This document shows positions 1-14,220 of a stretch of 64,000 nt of DNA, in pieces; positions within the stretch are counted from its first letter, which is position 1, and each line of letters starts with the position of its first letter. The DNA lies in assembly GCF_040807025.1 (NCBI RefSeq), contig NC_090942.1, positions 79,341,987 through 79,405,986 on the forward strand. Direction: 5' to 3'. The stretch is from Struthio camelus (Eukaryota; Chordata; Aves; Struthioniformes; Struthionidae). The notes under the pieces were generated by a model, which was not told where the DNA came from, did not search any database, and was given only the letters and a program-made list of their open reading frames with translations. A program made the translations under genes and the position numbers.

Positions 1-3000
1 GTTTCAGGCAGGGTGCACAGGCTAGGACAGGTGAAGTACTTGGCAGAGCATTCTGATTCTGCGCTGCACAGGTCCTTCAGGTCACTGCAGAGCAAGATCA
101 GGAGGTGTCCGGAAGCTGAAGCTACCAGAGCATCAGTGGTGCTGCTGCTCAGGTGAGGAATCACTCCTCACCTCCCTTGTGCTCCCAGGGATTTCCCCAG
201 CTAACAGGGGTTTTATGCGAGGGGCTAGACCTAGAGCAAAATGGGACTTAGCCTCTAGCAAGATGCAAGGTTTTTAAAGGATCTGTAGCAAACTAAAAAT
301 ATTGGAGTAATACAATTATTTCTTTGTACCATATGATTAAATTTTTCTAAACAAATGCCTTCAGCTGAAAGCTGTGTGGGTACAGGGAATGCCTCATTCA
401 TCCTAATACAGTGTCTAGGATAACAAGGCCAAAAATAAGTCAGTTTTAAGCAAATAATATTCACTCTTTCTACTGTTTGCTTGTATTTCACTCAGCTGAG
501 GCACTGACAGATCGGTTTCCAGTTATAGACAGGTTGTCATAATGCTGTCGGACACTGGAACAGGCCACTAAAGCCATGCGAAAAAATGTCAGTCCTGGCA
601 GTGAGTGGCATTTCGCTTCCAGGTTAGTAAGGCTGCACTACAAGAAAATGGGGAAACAAAGCCTTGAATCCCAACACTGTTTACTTTGAAAGAATTCAGG
701 CAATATCTGTACTCACAATATGTCATTCGTGCCCATTTCTGATGAAGATTTCCACAGCTCAAGGAGGAATTTGGAGACTGCTGACCTGACTTCTTGCCCC
801 TGACACTTGGTTTGTTCAAGTAAAACTCTACTGCTGTCAACAGAGCTATTCCTAATTTAAATAAAATTGAAATTAGAATTATACCTTCTATCCTGATCCT
901 AAACCACAGTGCTTAAGCAAAGAGGTCATGTATGGTGCACGGCAAACCACAAAGACTGTTGAATTTCATGAACTCATGGCTGGTATGTGTTTTTAATTGC
1001 TAATGCCAGTGAAGATCTCCTGAAAGATCTGTACTGAGCTGTGGCAAATGACTTTGAGAAGAGATCCTGACAGCCCAGAAGAAGTTACAAAGTTTTTCAC
1101 AGGAGTTCAGCTGCATTTTTATTTGACACAGCGTCACAGCCAACACACCAACAGGTTTGCCGTATTGGTAGCCCAGCCAAGTCAACAACTTCAGAGTTGC
1201 CAACGTGCATACCTGTGCATCCTGACCAAAACGCTAACTGGAGTAAAGCCTCTAAGTTCTGAGAAACAAAAAAATGTAAAAAAGCATTAATAACTATGAT
1301 ATGTTGTCTAGAGAACCCCTTTTCAGCTCTCTTTCCAAATATAAATCAGCGCTTTCAATCCTTGCAGTACCTCTTTCAAAAAAATCAATAAACCGAATGA
1401 TGCAGACAAAGCTATGTATGACTCCTCACTGAAGACAATGGGAAGATGTGCACTGCCTGCATTGGGAATTGCATAATGCCCATGGTGAAAAAGCCATACG
1501 GCTGCAAGGAAGAAGCCGAGAGTCCTGGTTCCCGCCCCTTTACTCTACCCATGAGACAGCATTTTCCCTGATTATTGCTGAAGAGGGGATTTAAAGCAGC
1601 AGCAAAAACTGCTGGGATACCACATCTCACACAGGTTGCAAAATTCCTTACGTTCCACAAAAATTCCTGCAGCAGTTGACTAGCATGATGACGTAGCAAG
1701 CACTTCCATGTATTTGCTCAAGTACTTTCACCACCAGTTTGGATTAAACTGCAAACCTAATAGTGACAATTATTACAAAATCATGTAAATAGTTGTTCTA
1801 CCCCATGCAATTACTTTATCAAGCGGTTCATGTTGAAAATAAACTAAACATTAATTTCCTTTCTTGAATTTCTTTTGCTTGTTTAATTACCATCAGTACT
1901 TGGGATTAAGTATCTCCCTCCAAAGGAAAAAACAAGACATTACAGTACTTTTAAAACTAACTTTCCAGTATCTGGTGCATTAAAAGACAATATTTGAGCA
2001 TAAATATGCCCATTTGCAAAGCAAGAACTGCTTTGATCTCTTTGCTGCAGTTAATTGATACCTTTTGGCATGTCAGAGCACCAGGAAAAAACAAAAAACA
2101 AAAACCACCAAAAAACCACAAACAGCCTGAATTCTAACACGGCCTAAGAAAGCCTGGCTGTGCAAGTCTTTTCTCCTTGCACATCCTGTGCTTCTACTTT
2201 CCAGCCTGATCCTTGGTCCTGAAAACAAAAGGCCAATTTCTAAGACAAAGGACACCTAGAGGGATTTTATAGACAAAGTATTTATCTTTTTAAAGCCTTC
2301 TTTCAGAACATTAAGCTGATGGGTGATGCTAATTAAGCCTCACCAAAGAAAAAAAAACCCCAACCCTCCAAATCTATTTCCCCCCCTCCCCCATTAAAAA
2401 GCTACAACAACAACCAACTCCTATGTTCCAGCGATCTTTAAGAATGTACCCAAAAAAGGCCGAGAAGCTCTGTACAGTTTGCTGAGTCTTTTATGGCTTC
2501 CCCATGTAAGAAATGCAGGATTAGACCCCAGCCATCAGCAAAAGTCCTATTTTGGAAGCTAATGACATGCAGGCTCAGGCTGCTGGAGGGAACGCACAGC
2601 ACTAAACACGTTAAGGAACTGCTACCAAGGCAGATATATTGCCTTGCCATTGTATCTATTTAGCAGTACGACCCTAGCCTGTCTCTACATTAAGATAGTT
2701 TCGGGAGGGGGAAGCGCTCTGTTTTAATCAGCTTAATGCAGCGGGCAGTTAAGAGGGTGCATAAAAATGTTGCTCTTAAAAAAAAAAAAGAGAGAGAGAA
2801 GTTACAGATTCTTTTCACTTAGCTTTTAATTAAAGGAAGGAGAGGTGAGTTTGTGGATGGGAATGAAGCATGCCTATGGGAACATGCTCAGGACCCTGCG
2901 CGCAGCACTTAGCGGATGCCCTCCATGCACCAAGCCCCAGGATGGACCGTGACCGCCAGGGTGCCACTGCGCTGGCCTGATTTACTACGGCTTCTGCTTC

Positions 3001-5455
3001 AAGTGGTCGTCAAAGCAAGTTCAGGCACGGTTCATCATTATTATTTCATCAATTAAATGCACTATGCTCAGCTGGCAGCCAGTGAAGTAGGCTGTCACAG
3101 ATGCATCCAAATCCAGGTCAAAGGGGGTCTTTGTTCTTCCAAAAAAAAAAGAAAGAAAGAAAGAAAATCCACTGTGGAATGAGATGCTCTGAACTAATCA
3201 AAACAGAAATGGTGGAAGAAACAAAACCGTAAGCTCTAGCAGAAGTTGACCAAGAGGAAAAAACACCATACTTTTGCCTTTCTTGATATTCACTGGAAAC
3301 ACTTTGTCTTCCTGGGTTCAAAGAAACTTCCATTAGGCAAAAATTCCAGACTCAGCAGTACTTCAGCAAAATGCCCTTGCTGCAAAAGGCTAGGAAGAAA
3401 TCCTAGTCATTTGAGGAGTTTTTTTCTTCCCCAGAAATCTCATTGTTTTGCTTTGAATGGCACAGACAAACGCATGCTGCTGCCCAGTCTCTGAACTGCC
3501 TTTAAGGTCTCTCTCTACAACTCCCTCCCTTCCAAGGCCCTCACTCAGGCAGCTGTGCTGTCCCAGCGTGCTAGTGCAGGCGCAGTGACCTCCGCAGTGA
3601 CCACCCGGGTACCCTCCTCTGAAATAGCCACCCACAAAATTCCCTTAGCAGCCAGGTCCTCACAACTGAAGAGAGACTCAGGCGCTGCCACTGTTTTTAA
3701 AGTACACCTTTCCTTTACTCCAGCATCTATTTTTATATAGCCTCATGTACAGACCCTATGGATACACGAGCGGTCAGCTCTGCTGGCCTTTGAAACACAG
3801 CAGCTTTGCAGCTATTTCATGTTAGTTTAGTGTCTGCTCTTACAGATGGATGGTGAGTATTGGAGGCATCAGGTGGATTACGGAAAGTTTTCAGAGGAGC
3901 TGCGTATGTTTTTACACCTCAGTCCCGTTAGCTCATACCATAGATATTCTCATTTGTTCAAAGTCATTATATGCGGGGCTTCATTCAGCATTGATTGTAA
4001 GGTGGGTGACAAATATGCTTTCTTTTCAGAGGTTATCAGCTGACAAATAACTACCATTAATCTTGACTCTCCATCTGAGACGTAAGGATTCAGCCCCCAT
4101 CTCCTTCTGAAATTTATATCAGGAGAGATGACTCCTCCCTCGAACGGCAGCCAATGCACCATGATCCCAGGCCGGCAGAGGAGAGCGCAGCCAGCATCAT
4201 TAAACCCACAGCCCAGCCCACATGGCTGATGGGACTTCATCTGATCGTATGCAGCAGCTTCATCTGCGCTGCAACAGCAGAAAGGCAGGCTGAGGAGGCC
4301 CCGCGCTGCGCTGCTGAGGAGTCTCAGCACTATTTTTTTTCCAAGTGGTAAGATAATCCATACTGAAAATGATAATAATCAATAACAGTTCCAAACATAA
4401 TTACAAGCCATTCTCCACTCATACTGAACTGTTGGTACCATTAACAAAAGCATAAGCGGGCTGAGCTCGCTCCCCCTTCAATCAATAGATTTCAGTGGGT
4501 GCAGCTAGAGTTCCTGGTCATAACATACTATCGTTCAGCCTTCATTTCTCTTGTTTTGTATAAAAAATGGCATTCACTGCTTTGCTTCTGCTAGCCCCAG
4601 AGAAGGTCTGGACACAAAAAATTCTGATGCACTAGGCATCTCCCATATTTAGAGAAAAAGTAGTGCATGCAATAACTTCTTTGGAAAGGATATGGCTCCC
4701 TTTATCCATCCATGCATGTATCCAAAGCATTTGCACATTAATTTTTACATAAAAGGATGGTTCGACTATCCGCAACTTACAGGAATACTGATGTCCAGAG
4801 ACATGCTGTGATATGCTTGCAGCTACAGACAGGAGACGGGAAGCTGCAGTAAGCAGACGCAGGGTTAGACTGGTCAGTGCTTTGCTTGTGGCATTATCTC
4901 ACCCCAAAGAGCCCCGAAGCCACTGCAAGCTCTGCCGCTTATTTACTTACAACACTTACTCGCGCTTTGCAGAGCTCAGGCCAAAGATAAACGTGAGCTT
5001 TGCTCACAGAGTTTGAGCGTGGCCCCTCTGGTAGGATCTTCTAATAGTCCAATTTCTAACAGAATAAGGGGTTATTCAATGAAATCTAAAGACAACTGAT
5101 TTCAAATTAACACACAAAGCTTTTTTTTTTTCTTTTTCCTCCATCAATGAGCCTCTGAAACCTACTGTCACATGATATCAAGTAACATTTAGCAAGTTTT
5201 CAGTATTTGCTCATATACTAAAAACACCTACTGCAAGGTCTTGCTCTGGAAGTCATGTTGGCACTGGAGCTCAGGGCACAAGGCTGAACCCCAACAAGAC
5301 TGTGGATGGCACTCTTGTTCACCAGGCACCGGTCACTGTTGAAAGCAGGTTACAGACCACCAGTCCAAACTCAATCTCTAAATACCTACATCTGTTCGCT
5401 GTTCACAAAGAGTAAATACAATATCTTCCTTGGTTTGTGTTTGCACGTAATTTAG
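1..5455 (-). other. Presumed PHF21B intron 3, distal part
   Basis: No gene is recognised. Open frames of 60-126 codons occur on both strands with no protein-like conservation that I can see. Simple sequence includes (GAAA)n at 3139-3166 and a poly(T) at 5121-5131. The 4150-4330 stretch is moderately GC-rich without a supported exon. The assignment to the intron follows from the minus-strand gene starting at 42.6 kb and no later exon being found. Confidence 0.5.
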
Positions 5456-5679
5456 GAAGGGTCACAGAGGCACATGCATTGGACTGTCCCCTCCAGTACG
5501 TGGTCACCCAGTGGCTCCCAGGTGCGTAAGGACCTGGCAGAGGAGCGCCGTGCCCTGTCCCACCGGTGCCTGGACGCAGAGGGGCTGAAGAGCCATGCCT
5601 GGGCCACACTGCTGGTCATTAGTACACACTGGGCCTTGGAGACCCCAGTGGAGACCAGGCGCCGTGTCCCCTTACTGAG
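5456..5679 (+). other. Exon-like open segment of unknown nature
   Basis: A 224-nt GC-rich segment on the plus strand is preceded by a pyrimidine-rich stretch ending TTTAG and followed by a consensus GTGAGT donor (5680-5685). It is open throughout in one frame, with arginine- and leucine-rich residues such as VRKDLAEERRALSHRC. The peptide is not recognised. It lies antisense to PHF21B and could be an antisense RNA exon, a decayed gene fragment or chance. Confidence 0.2.
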
Positions 5680-8600
5680 GTGAGTTTCACTTCACCACTC
5701 ATTCCACCCCAACCCTCCAAAAATATCCCCCATCAGGTAGTTAGTTAAGCCTAACTTACCCACACAACTTACGCATCTCTCTCCTTGCTATCCCATCATG
5801 AAAGCAATTACCTCGAAAACAAGATGTACACCCTCCTTTTTCACACACATGATAATGAGCCACTGAACACTTACTATGACTGTTGTGTATTGAGAAAGGC
5901 ATTGTAATAATTAAAGATACAGAGCACTACAGCTCTCAGAAATTACCAAAAGATTACTGCCAAGGCAGCAGTAAACAAAGAGCAACAGAACTTCAAGGGC
6001 TGTTGGGAGTTGCGGTCTCTCTGAAAAACATTGGTGCTTCTGGACACAGTTTCCTAGCTGATCTCGACTTTCCTGTGACTTCCCAAAAGAAGCCACAGCT
6101 CCCAATATCTCTTGGAATATTCCAACCTTTCTTTCCTCTCCAGCACAGTGCCCTGGTATCCACCAGAGAGCCCAGGGCTGTAACCACCGCAGGAAGAGGG
6201 CAGTACCACGAAACGCTCTCAAGAACTTAGTGCTCAGAATCACTCCTTGGATTTCAGCACCATTTTGAACAACTCAGTCCTTTTTCTTTCACCACACAGG
6301 GCTACGCCATAAGGGTCAGTTATGCAGACTTCAAGATTTGCATCTTCACTAGTATTTCTTATAAAGAAATTCATATTCTAGACTAACTAGCATGAGAGAG
6401 TACCAGTAGACCTCCTAGATTTCATCTCACCCCACATGGGAAGAACGATGGGACAGGAAAAGTGATCCCATCAGAGATCAGTCTGGCAGGCTGTGGTTTT
6501 CAGCGGCCCTTGTGCCTCACCACCTCCCCAGCTGCGGGACCTCGTGTCCCAGCCAGGTGACCAGCCACGCACAGACCTGACCGACGTGCTTCTGGCAGTG
6601 CCGATCCCAGAGCCAGGCTGTGGCGTGCTGCTGCATGCGAGTGCAGCGTCAGGTCTGCCCGCACCAGACAGCGAAAGGAGAGGCAGTACTACGAGTCCCT
6701 TCTCCAAGTGGGAGACGTGACGGGGCTGAACGTAAGACGTGAGCCAAAAATCCCTGAACTCAGTAGGGCTGGCTTCCCCGAGGTTTGAATCTCACCCAGC
6801 CTGTGCAGCATCACTTCTACATTACTGTTAACATACTCAAGAAATGCATTACTGAAAATGGTGCTCAGAAAAACTTCATCATGTTAATCTCTGCTTGCTA
6901 AAACACGCTGTTTCAACTAGGCTCACCCAGCTACAGCTTGTTGTAGTACAGGCTGACTACAAGCTCATTCCCAAGGTAGTATGATAAAAACTCACATAGC
7001 ACAATTACCATTCAGGGTTTTCACAGTTAGCTACGACTCCTTGACAAAAGATACCTGAATACCTAAGACTTTATTGGAGTTTCAATACTGGTATTTTCAC
7101 ACCTGCAAAAGGATGCAGTCATTTTATTTCAATTTAAATATCATTTCTGGAATACATTATTCCATTGGTCTAAAAGTCATCTCATTATAACAGCAGCTTG
7201 TATTATTTCGGTGTGTGAATAATACTGTGCGCTAATTTTTATTATTAATTTAGGTAACACAGACTGTAAAATATTAGGACTGGAACTATCGTATTTTTGC
7301 TCTGGATTTGTGTAAAGCCCAGGAAAACAGGATCTTGAGGTGTGACCGAGGTTCACAAGAATTGCCACAGCACTTCAGTAGTAACAATTTTGCGTTCCCA
7401 TTATTTGTGTTTAAATGCTACATCCAATACTACTGCATATCTCTTATACGTTTTAGCAAGGAATATTAGAGAAGATCAAATCACCTTACTCTATCCTGAA
7501 GAGATAGCACAAACAAATACAAAAACAAACAAAGGATGAAAGCCCTCCTGTGTTTTGAAAAAAAAAATCAGATTTATCAAAGCTAATGCTACAAACAGTG
7601 AAGTGTAATAGTTACAGGAATGTGATTAAGGCCAAACACTGCTCAAATGCAGAGTTAAAAACATCTGTGCAGCTAAAAGTTGCAATTCCATATTAAAACA
7701 TGCTTGACATACTTCTAAACTTTAATCTTTTAACTTTATATCTATGTATGCTAATGGTTATTTCTAGTATAATTACAACCACCCTACAATGTTTTATTGG
7801 TTAGGAAATATGCACAAGATTACAACATATATTAACTTGAACTGCAAAATACTAACATAATTAATGCACGTAAACACACTGAACTTTATAACATTTAATA
7901 GACATCCACAACCTTTAGCATTAGTTAAGTAGCTGCACACATGCACTCAAGATAGTAAAGGGACTATAAAATATATATCATGTCAGTGTTTCATTTTAAT
8001 TTACCCTAGAAAAAGAAATATCTGCTGGTTCAGAGTTCAATTGCTCCATGTTTTTCAAATTTCACAACAAAATATGCAAATGATAGTCTCAAACCAGAAT
8101 ATTCTGCCTTTTGCTAAATTGTCCAAAACTCACACGCATTCTTTAACATAAATGAATTGTCTAGTGCCCATTAATTTTGCAAAAGTAAAACAAAATTGAA
8201 ACTCAATTAAAAAAAAGCTATTCCAATCTTTTAGAAGAAGCATATGTATAATACACAGGGAGACTGCAGTTCTGCATATTAAACACAGAAGGACTGGAAT
8301 TAAAATACACATTAAGCGCTCAGCAAAATGGCTTCAAAGAAGCAACTGCTGTCTTCTGGATGAGGACATTTAGGTTACTGCATTTAGGTAGGGACTTTTG
8401 TGGGCTTCCTGGGCAAATAATGGACTCTAATCTCAGTTATTCACGATGAAAAGGCGGCAAAGTCATAAAATGGCATTAAAGGCACATTATCTGCCAATAC
8501 AGCCTGCTCCAAATGTGATTATTACTTGTAGCACATCAGCTTTAACAAGAAACCCATTTGAAATCACTAGATTTTTTCTTCATTAGTGTTTGTTCTGCCA

Positions 8601-11600
8601 TAAAGTCAGTTACTTGCGATTCCTACATCCCTCTTGTACTTAACAGCATGAGCAAGGCCGCTGCCACGGTGGGGCTATGGTGGGTACGGTACCTGGCGAA
8701 TAGCTCAGGTGCTCCGGGGGCTCCCGTAATGCATGGGGAGAGCATCCCTGCTCAGCGCCAGTGAGCTTTCCTGGAGAGGAATCCCATTAGGGGTGAATTA
8801 AAAAACACCTGCTATTTACCAGTGAGGTCTTTTGGATATCAGCCGAAAATGTGCTTTTAAAAGAAATAATGCAATAGTATTCAGTTATCAGACTTTCCTA
8901 TGCAAGTAGAAATACATTACTGTTGTTGCTGTTGTTGTTATTCACATGCTTCCAGGAATACATCTAAACTCTTTTTCAGAGAGCTCTGCCTACACAGCCA
9001 TCACTGGTCACGACCGCATGCAGAAGCTTGACCAGACAGATCTTTGATTGGCCCTCATTTGGCTCTTCTTATGCGGACTTGTTCCTTGCAATAAATATGA
9101 GAAAGCCCTGTATGGGCCACCAAGCAAAGAGCTAGATGGGGCAAAACCCACAGGCAACAATAGAGGGTAATCCACAAGGCCTTTATTTTGGGTATCAGAT
9201 TGACATAGATTAACGGGCCTGACTTTTACAAACTGCCAAGTATCTGCCCTTTCTAGATCGGACGCACAAAAAATGTTTATGATATCTGGCTTCCGCCGCA
9301 GGGAGGGCCCACTACCCAGCCAGTTCGTAGCCCTTGAGCCTCCCCCAGCTTGTCTGCCCCCACACCTCTCTCCTTAGCCCAGCGCTGAGGTCCTCCCAGC
9401 CCACCGACCCGACTCAGCTATATGGCAGCACACCTGCATACAAAAGCTGAGGATCCCAAAATACACTGCTTCTGCAGATCTTGTTCTCCACCACCCCATG
9501 CTCTGGGCAACGGTCGAATGCAAAAGCATAATGATTAAATTCGATTTGGTCAGTGAAACAAGTGTTTCTTCATCTCCTTCCAAAATCCCAGGGACAAGAG
9601 ACACTACTATAAGCTAAGCGCTCCCCGAGTACAGCGTGGAGCAAGTTTTTAAACCTAGACACAAAACCATGTGAAGAGGGGATTCATGTGCCAACACACT
9701 TTGTTGTAACAGTGCAAATGCATAAGGCTAAACCTGTATTAACAAGACATCGAATGTCGTGGTGGCCTACAAAGAACCCAAAGTCTGCAAAGACAGCTCT
9801 GACCAGTACATGCTTAGGGGGAGCGTGGCTTTGGGAAGCGGGGGATTGTTCATGTAGGGTTACTGAATGACATCCCATGCAGTGACACCCATGGACTGAC
9901 CCTCATAGCAAGTTCTGGCAGCTTGCCTCTGCTCATGTGTCAGTAGAAAGTGCTGTGTGCCCGACTAACCCCAATGTGGTGGGCGACCTCAGGAGCGCCC
10001 AGAACAGGAGCCAGTCTGATTGCATGAACTGTACTTCATGGATGCATTTTGGAAGAAGACACAGGGGGTTTGGGGATGCTCCCCTTCACAGCTGGTACTA
10101 TTTAAAGAAGCTGGATGGGGACTGGGACCCTTTTTTTTCTGTTAGCACATAAAACCAACATAAACAGCATCTATTGGGATGTGATTCTCTTGCATCAAGA
10201 TTGGCTTATCTGAATGAAATCAGACTTCAGCAGAAACAGATTCCTAACATTAAGATCACTCCAAAGTCTTGCAGCAGATCAAACTCTGAAAGAAGTTTGG
10301 AGCGCTTCGCACACCATGCTCAGGCGTAACTAGCCCAGTTCCTCTTTCCGTGTGTTACATGCACACAAATGGAGGGCAGTCTATGAGAAAGCTGCAAGAA
10401 AGCAAGCAGGAGTTCACTACTCAGTAATGACACCGGGGTTACTGTCACTTTAACACGTTCCTACTACAGTGCTATTATCATTCAAAGCTCCTTATCACGC
10501 CAAGTGCAAATATTATGACTAGCTGAACATCTAGAGTAATCATTGCCGTAACTGTGTACGTATATTTGTATTTAATATTGAGGGCTGTTGCTGTCACCAG
10601 GCTATAAAAACCAAACTGGCATCAGATCCGCACGGAGGATTTGCATAACGCTGACAAGGAGAAAGACTGGCACAGGGCTTGATGCGTGCTGTGCAGGCAG
10701 CGTCTCGTGGCAGCGCAGAGCGGCCGGCTGACCAACACGGGCCAAGATCAGAGGGTTGCTCAGCAGATGCCAACCTGACGGGCGACTGAATGAAAAGGGG
10801 CATAACAAACACCAGGCAAAACAGAGGGAGCCTCATGCATGAGGCTGGAAATGATCTTGTGGAGGTCTAACTTAGCGACAATGAAACCAAATCTGAGTTG
10901 AAACTCCAGCACATCTGGCAAACAGTGGGCACCAGCAAAGTGCTGGTGTCACCAAAAAGGAGAAGAGAAGCAGTGACTTCAGTGACCCATCACTCTTACA
11001 ATTACCTCTTTAATGAAAGCAGCACAAAACTATCTTAAATATGCAAACGTCTTGTATCGTTCTTCAAATGTTAAGGTGTTGGAAAGGCTTTGTGTCAAAT
11101 TTATGTCTACATTAAATCCACTGACTTACACCAGAGGCAAACTTGGCCCCGGCCATTAAATAAGCCCTGGTCATAAGCGAGATGGATTTTGCAGTTTCAA
11201 ATTCTTACAGAAGCAAGGCAGCAGAATGCCCTGTGAATTAATTTATAGTAGGATTACAGAAAGCTATATCCACAGAGAAATGATGGACATGTGATTGCCT
11301 GTGCAACACCTATCATTATTAATAGCAGCATGTTACTACAGCTTCCATTTTGAGGGACTCGCTCTCCAAACAAGAGACGTACACAGAATAAGATAGTCAG
11401 ATTTAAATAGAAGGGGAAGGGGTGTATGCACTGCAGCACTGGGCATCTAAAAGGGAGTATAGGCTCTGTAGCACACAAACAGGCACTTGATTTTGCTGGA
11501 TTGTTTATATCTTGCCTTTTGCCAGCACTAAGCTCATCAGTATGAAAGTACAAAGTTGAGAGCCCTCAACAGTGGCACTAATTAATTTTTTTAAGTGATG

Positions 11601-14129
11601 TTAAATCCTAAATCAGATTTTGCAAATTGCTACTCAGATCACTTTTGCTGGTACCAAACAAACTGAATGATTCATAACAATGATGCTAATCAAATCCTGA
11701 AAAGCCAAGTGACCCCCTGCACTTCCTTGATAACTGGGAAACTGTGCAAGAGAAGGCAGGAGGCTGCAAGATTAAAGTTGAAGAGGTTCAGGAGGAAATT
11801 GAAGCCAGAGATGCTTTATGTTACTGCACTGTGCTGGGAAAGCAAGCCAGCAGATTTGTTGTCCTAGAAAAAGGAGCTAGCACAAGTTTCCAGGGCACAA
11901 CTCCCAGAAAGAAACTTCTCAGGAGTAATGTATAAGAAGCATCACAAAGCTATATTTTGCAAAGTGTTTCGGATATATACCTGGGTGTTTTCAGTGCTAA
12001 AAGACAACGGCATCATCTCCAATGACTTTGGAATCATAATCCTGAGCGCAGCAATAGCTAGCTTGAGAAGATACTCGTTAGGGTAATATTCCTTATCTAT
12101 GAAGTGCAACAAATGTCCACTACCAGCTGACTTCAGACACTTCTAGACTTCTATTTTTTTGCAAACAGATAGACAAACCTACCCTGAATTTAGGGCTCAT
12201 TCAATCTTGCAATACGGCTCTCCACAAACACCGTATTGCACCTGGTTGCATCAGCTTAAGCCTGTTCATGCAGTGTGTGATATCACTCAGCGTGACCTCG
12301 CACAGGCCATTTTGGATCAAACACTGCTAGGAAGCAGAAGAGAAAGAAAAATGGTTCTTTTAAATCCGAGGCACCACTCCATTCCACCTAGCAGGCTGGT
12401 TTAAATCAGCGTTTCCTAACCATGATAGTAATTGAAATTTAACAGGGCAAGTATTGTAAAGTGAGCATCGCTAACTATGTTTTATATAAAGATTAGATCT
12501 AATAAGACACTTGTCATATATTCCACAACTGCCAAATGATTTTTAAAAACAGATTTATGGAGGGTGACCAGCTGTATAAAAGACTGTATGACCTGTAACA
12601 CTGTACTTAAAGGAACATTATCAGCTTCAAACACCAGTGAAATTACTTCATCTATTATGGCTGCAAACGGTGACTAACTCTGGTCCAAGTGAACTACTCC
12701 AGCAAAGGAAAAAACATTCCTTCCATTTTTTTTTTCCAAGTAAGCTTCATTCGACAGCAGTTTGTGTCTAGATGGGTTCAGAGTTTTGCTTTTGATTAGT
12801 TGTCTCAGGCACTAGCTATCTGGGGTTGCTATGCTCATATCCATTTACTTCCTTTTGGTAAAAGGCTCTCAGAAGCATCACTGGGGACAAAGAAGAAGGC
12901 TTTTATTTTTAAAAATTATATATTTTCAAATAACTCAATCCAGGCCTCTATTTTTAAGGAGAATTCTATCAGGAATTTCCATAAGTCAAATTGAAAGATT
13001 TAGAAATTCGCAGTGACTCTAAACTTTATACTCATGCTGAGATTACATATTGTCCTGGGTGGAGGGGCTCTCATTTGGCCAAGTAACTGAGAAAAGACGT
13101 AACTGTGAAGTTGGGCTCCAAGTTGATTTTGTTTTTGCATGCTTTTCACCCATTTTCTGGAATGATTGCATCAGGCCATGGCAAGCCCTCAGCACAATAT
13201 TCTGATCAACACAGGAGTCCAGATAATGTTTCTAAAAAAAACCCCACAGTTTTTAATCGCTTGATGTGGGGCTGTCTCCAACTGAAATTTTTAGGGCTGT
13301 CTCTAATTTCTTATTTTTCATTAATGCAAATTCATACTCTTGTATTTCAGAGCTTTCAAAGAAACAGTTGCCAGGGCTGATAGCTACAAATGTACACTGT
13401 CAGCATGACACCATTATCACCTCTTCTTAAATTAATATCAGGTAGTTTACTCCATCTCAAGCATATATCCTGAGACAATCAATTTAATGGCCTATGCAGG
13501 TGCACTGCCAAAATCAAGACAGATACAGTGAGACAGCCAGAAGGTTACCTTATATCTATTCTAGTGCCTCATTCTAAGTTACCTTTAATTCTGCAAATCC
13601 AATTTTTCCATATTTTAAGCTCCTCATAACATGACTCACATCTCCTCTCCTTTTTCTCCTTCATTTAAACTTCCTGTTTCAGCTGATTAATAAACATGCC
13701 ACCTTCTACAATTCCTGTAAAGGAAATTTTCTACGGGCTGCTGTCACGACGCTGTAGCTTGCACACTAATGCTCCAAGGAACACATGCATTTGCAGATGG
13801 TTTCCAACTCATTACGATGACCAGCTAACTATAAGCATGTAAAACTCGATCTGGAGAAAAGTATTGTTCTGTTTGCATCGCGAGCATGTGGAAAGGCTAA
13901 TGTACTATTTAAGGAGATATTGTGCAGTTCCTGTTCAGTACAGCTGCAAAGCCACATGAGCATAATTACTTCAGCGAAGCCTCTTCTGCTGACTAGGTAG
14001 ATACCACAGAGATGGTGCAGCTGTTTGTTAGAAATATGGTCCAGCTCCGCAAACACAGCTATAAGCTTTTGATTTCAAGGGACTATTAGCTTCAAAATGC
14101 CTCCTCTATGGATCTGCATACAAGTCAGG
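5680..14129 (-). other. Presumed intron 3, no gene seen
   Basis: Mostly AT-rich sequence, with small GC-rich patches at 6490-6720 and 10610-10850. A (GTT)n-like microsatellite lies at 8923-8942. No RNA gene, recognisable exon or intact mobile element was found. Confidence 0.45.
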
Positions 14130-14220
14130 AGGTCTCTTCCTACCTCTGCCACTAACTTGTAGCATGACCTTGGCCGTATCGCTTAGCCTCATCCTTCCCC
14201 TCACCCATCTTTGAACAAAG
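14125..14220 (+). mobile_element. MIR-like SINE fragment
   Basis: The stretch with TCTGCCACTAACTTGTAGCA followed by TGACCTTGG, CTTAGCCTC and a CATCT end matches the MIR/CORE-SINE body (CTGCCACTNACT...TGTGACCTTGGGCAAGTCACTTAACC). It is ancient and incomplete. Identified from memory of the consensus. Confidence 0.7.

Noticed and set aside
6254..6272. TTCAGCACC sequence resembling RE1
   Set aside because: Only the left half matches; no GGACAG half at canonical or expanded spacing.
10594..10836. 80-codon minus-strand frame with a signal-peptide-like hydrophobic start
   Set aside because: A single short frame with no homologous feature, no promoter and no conserved pattern; probably chance.
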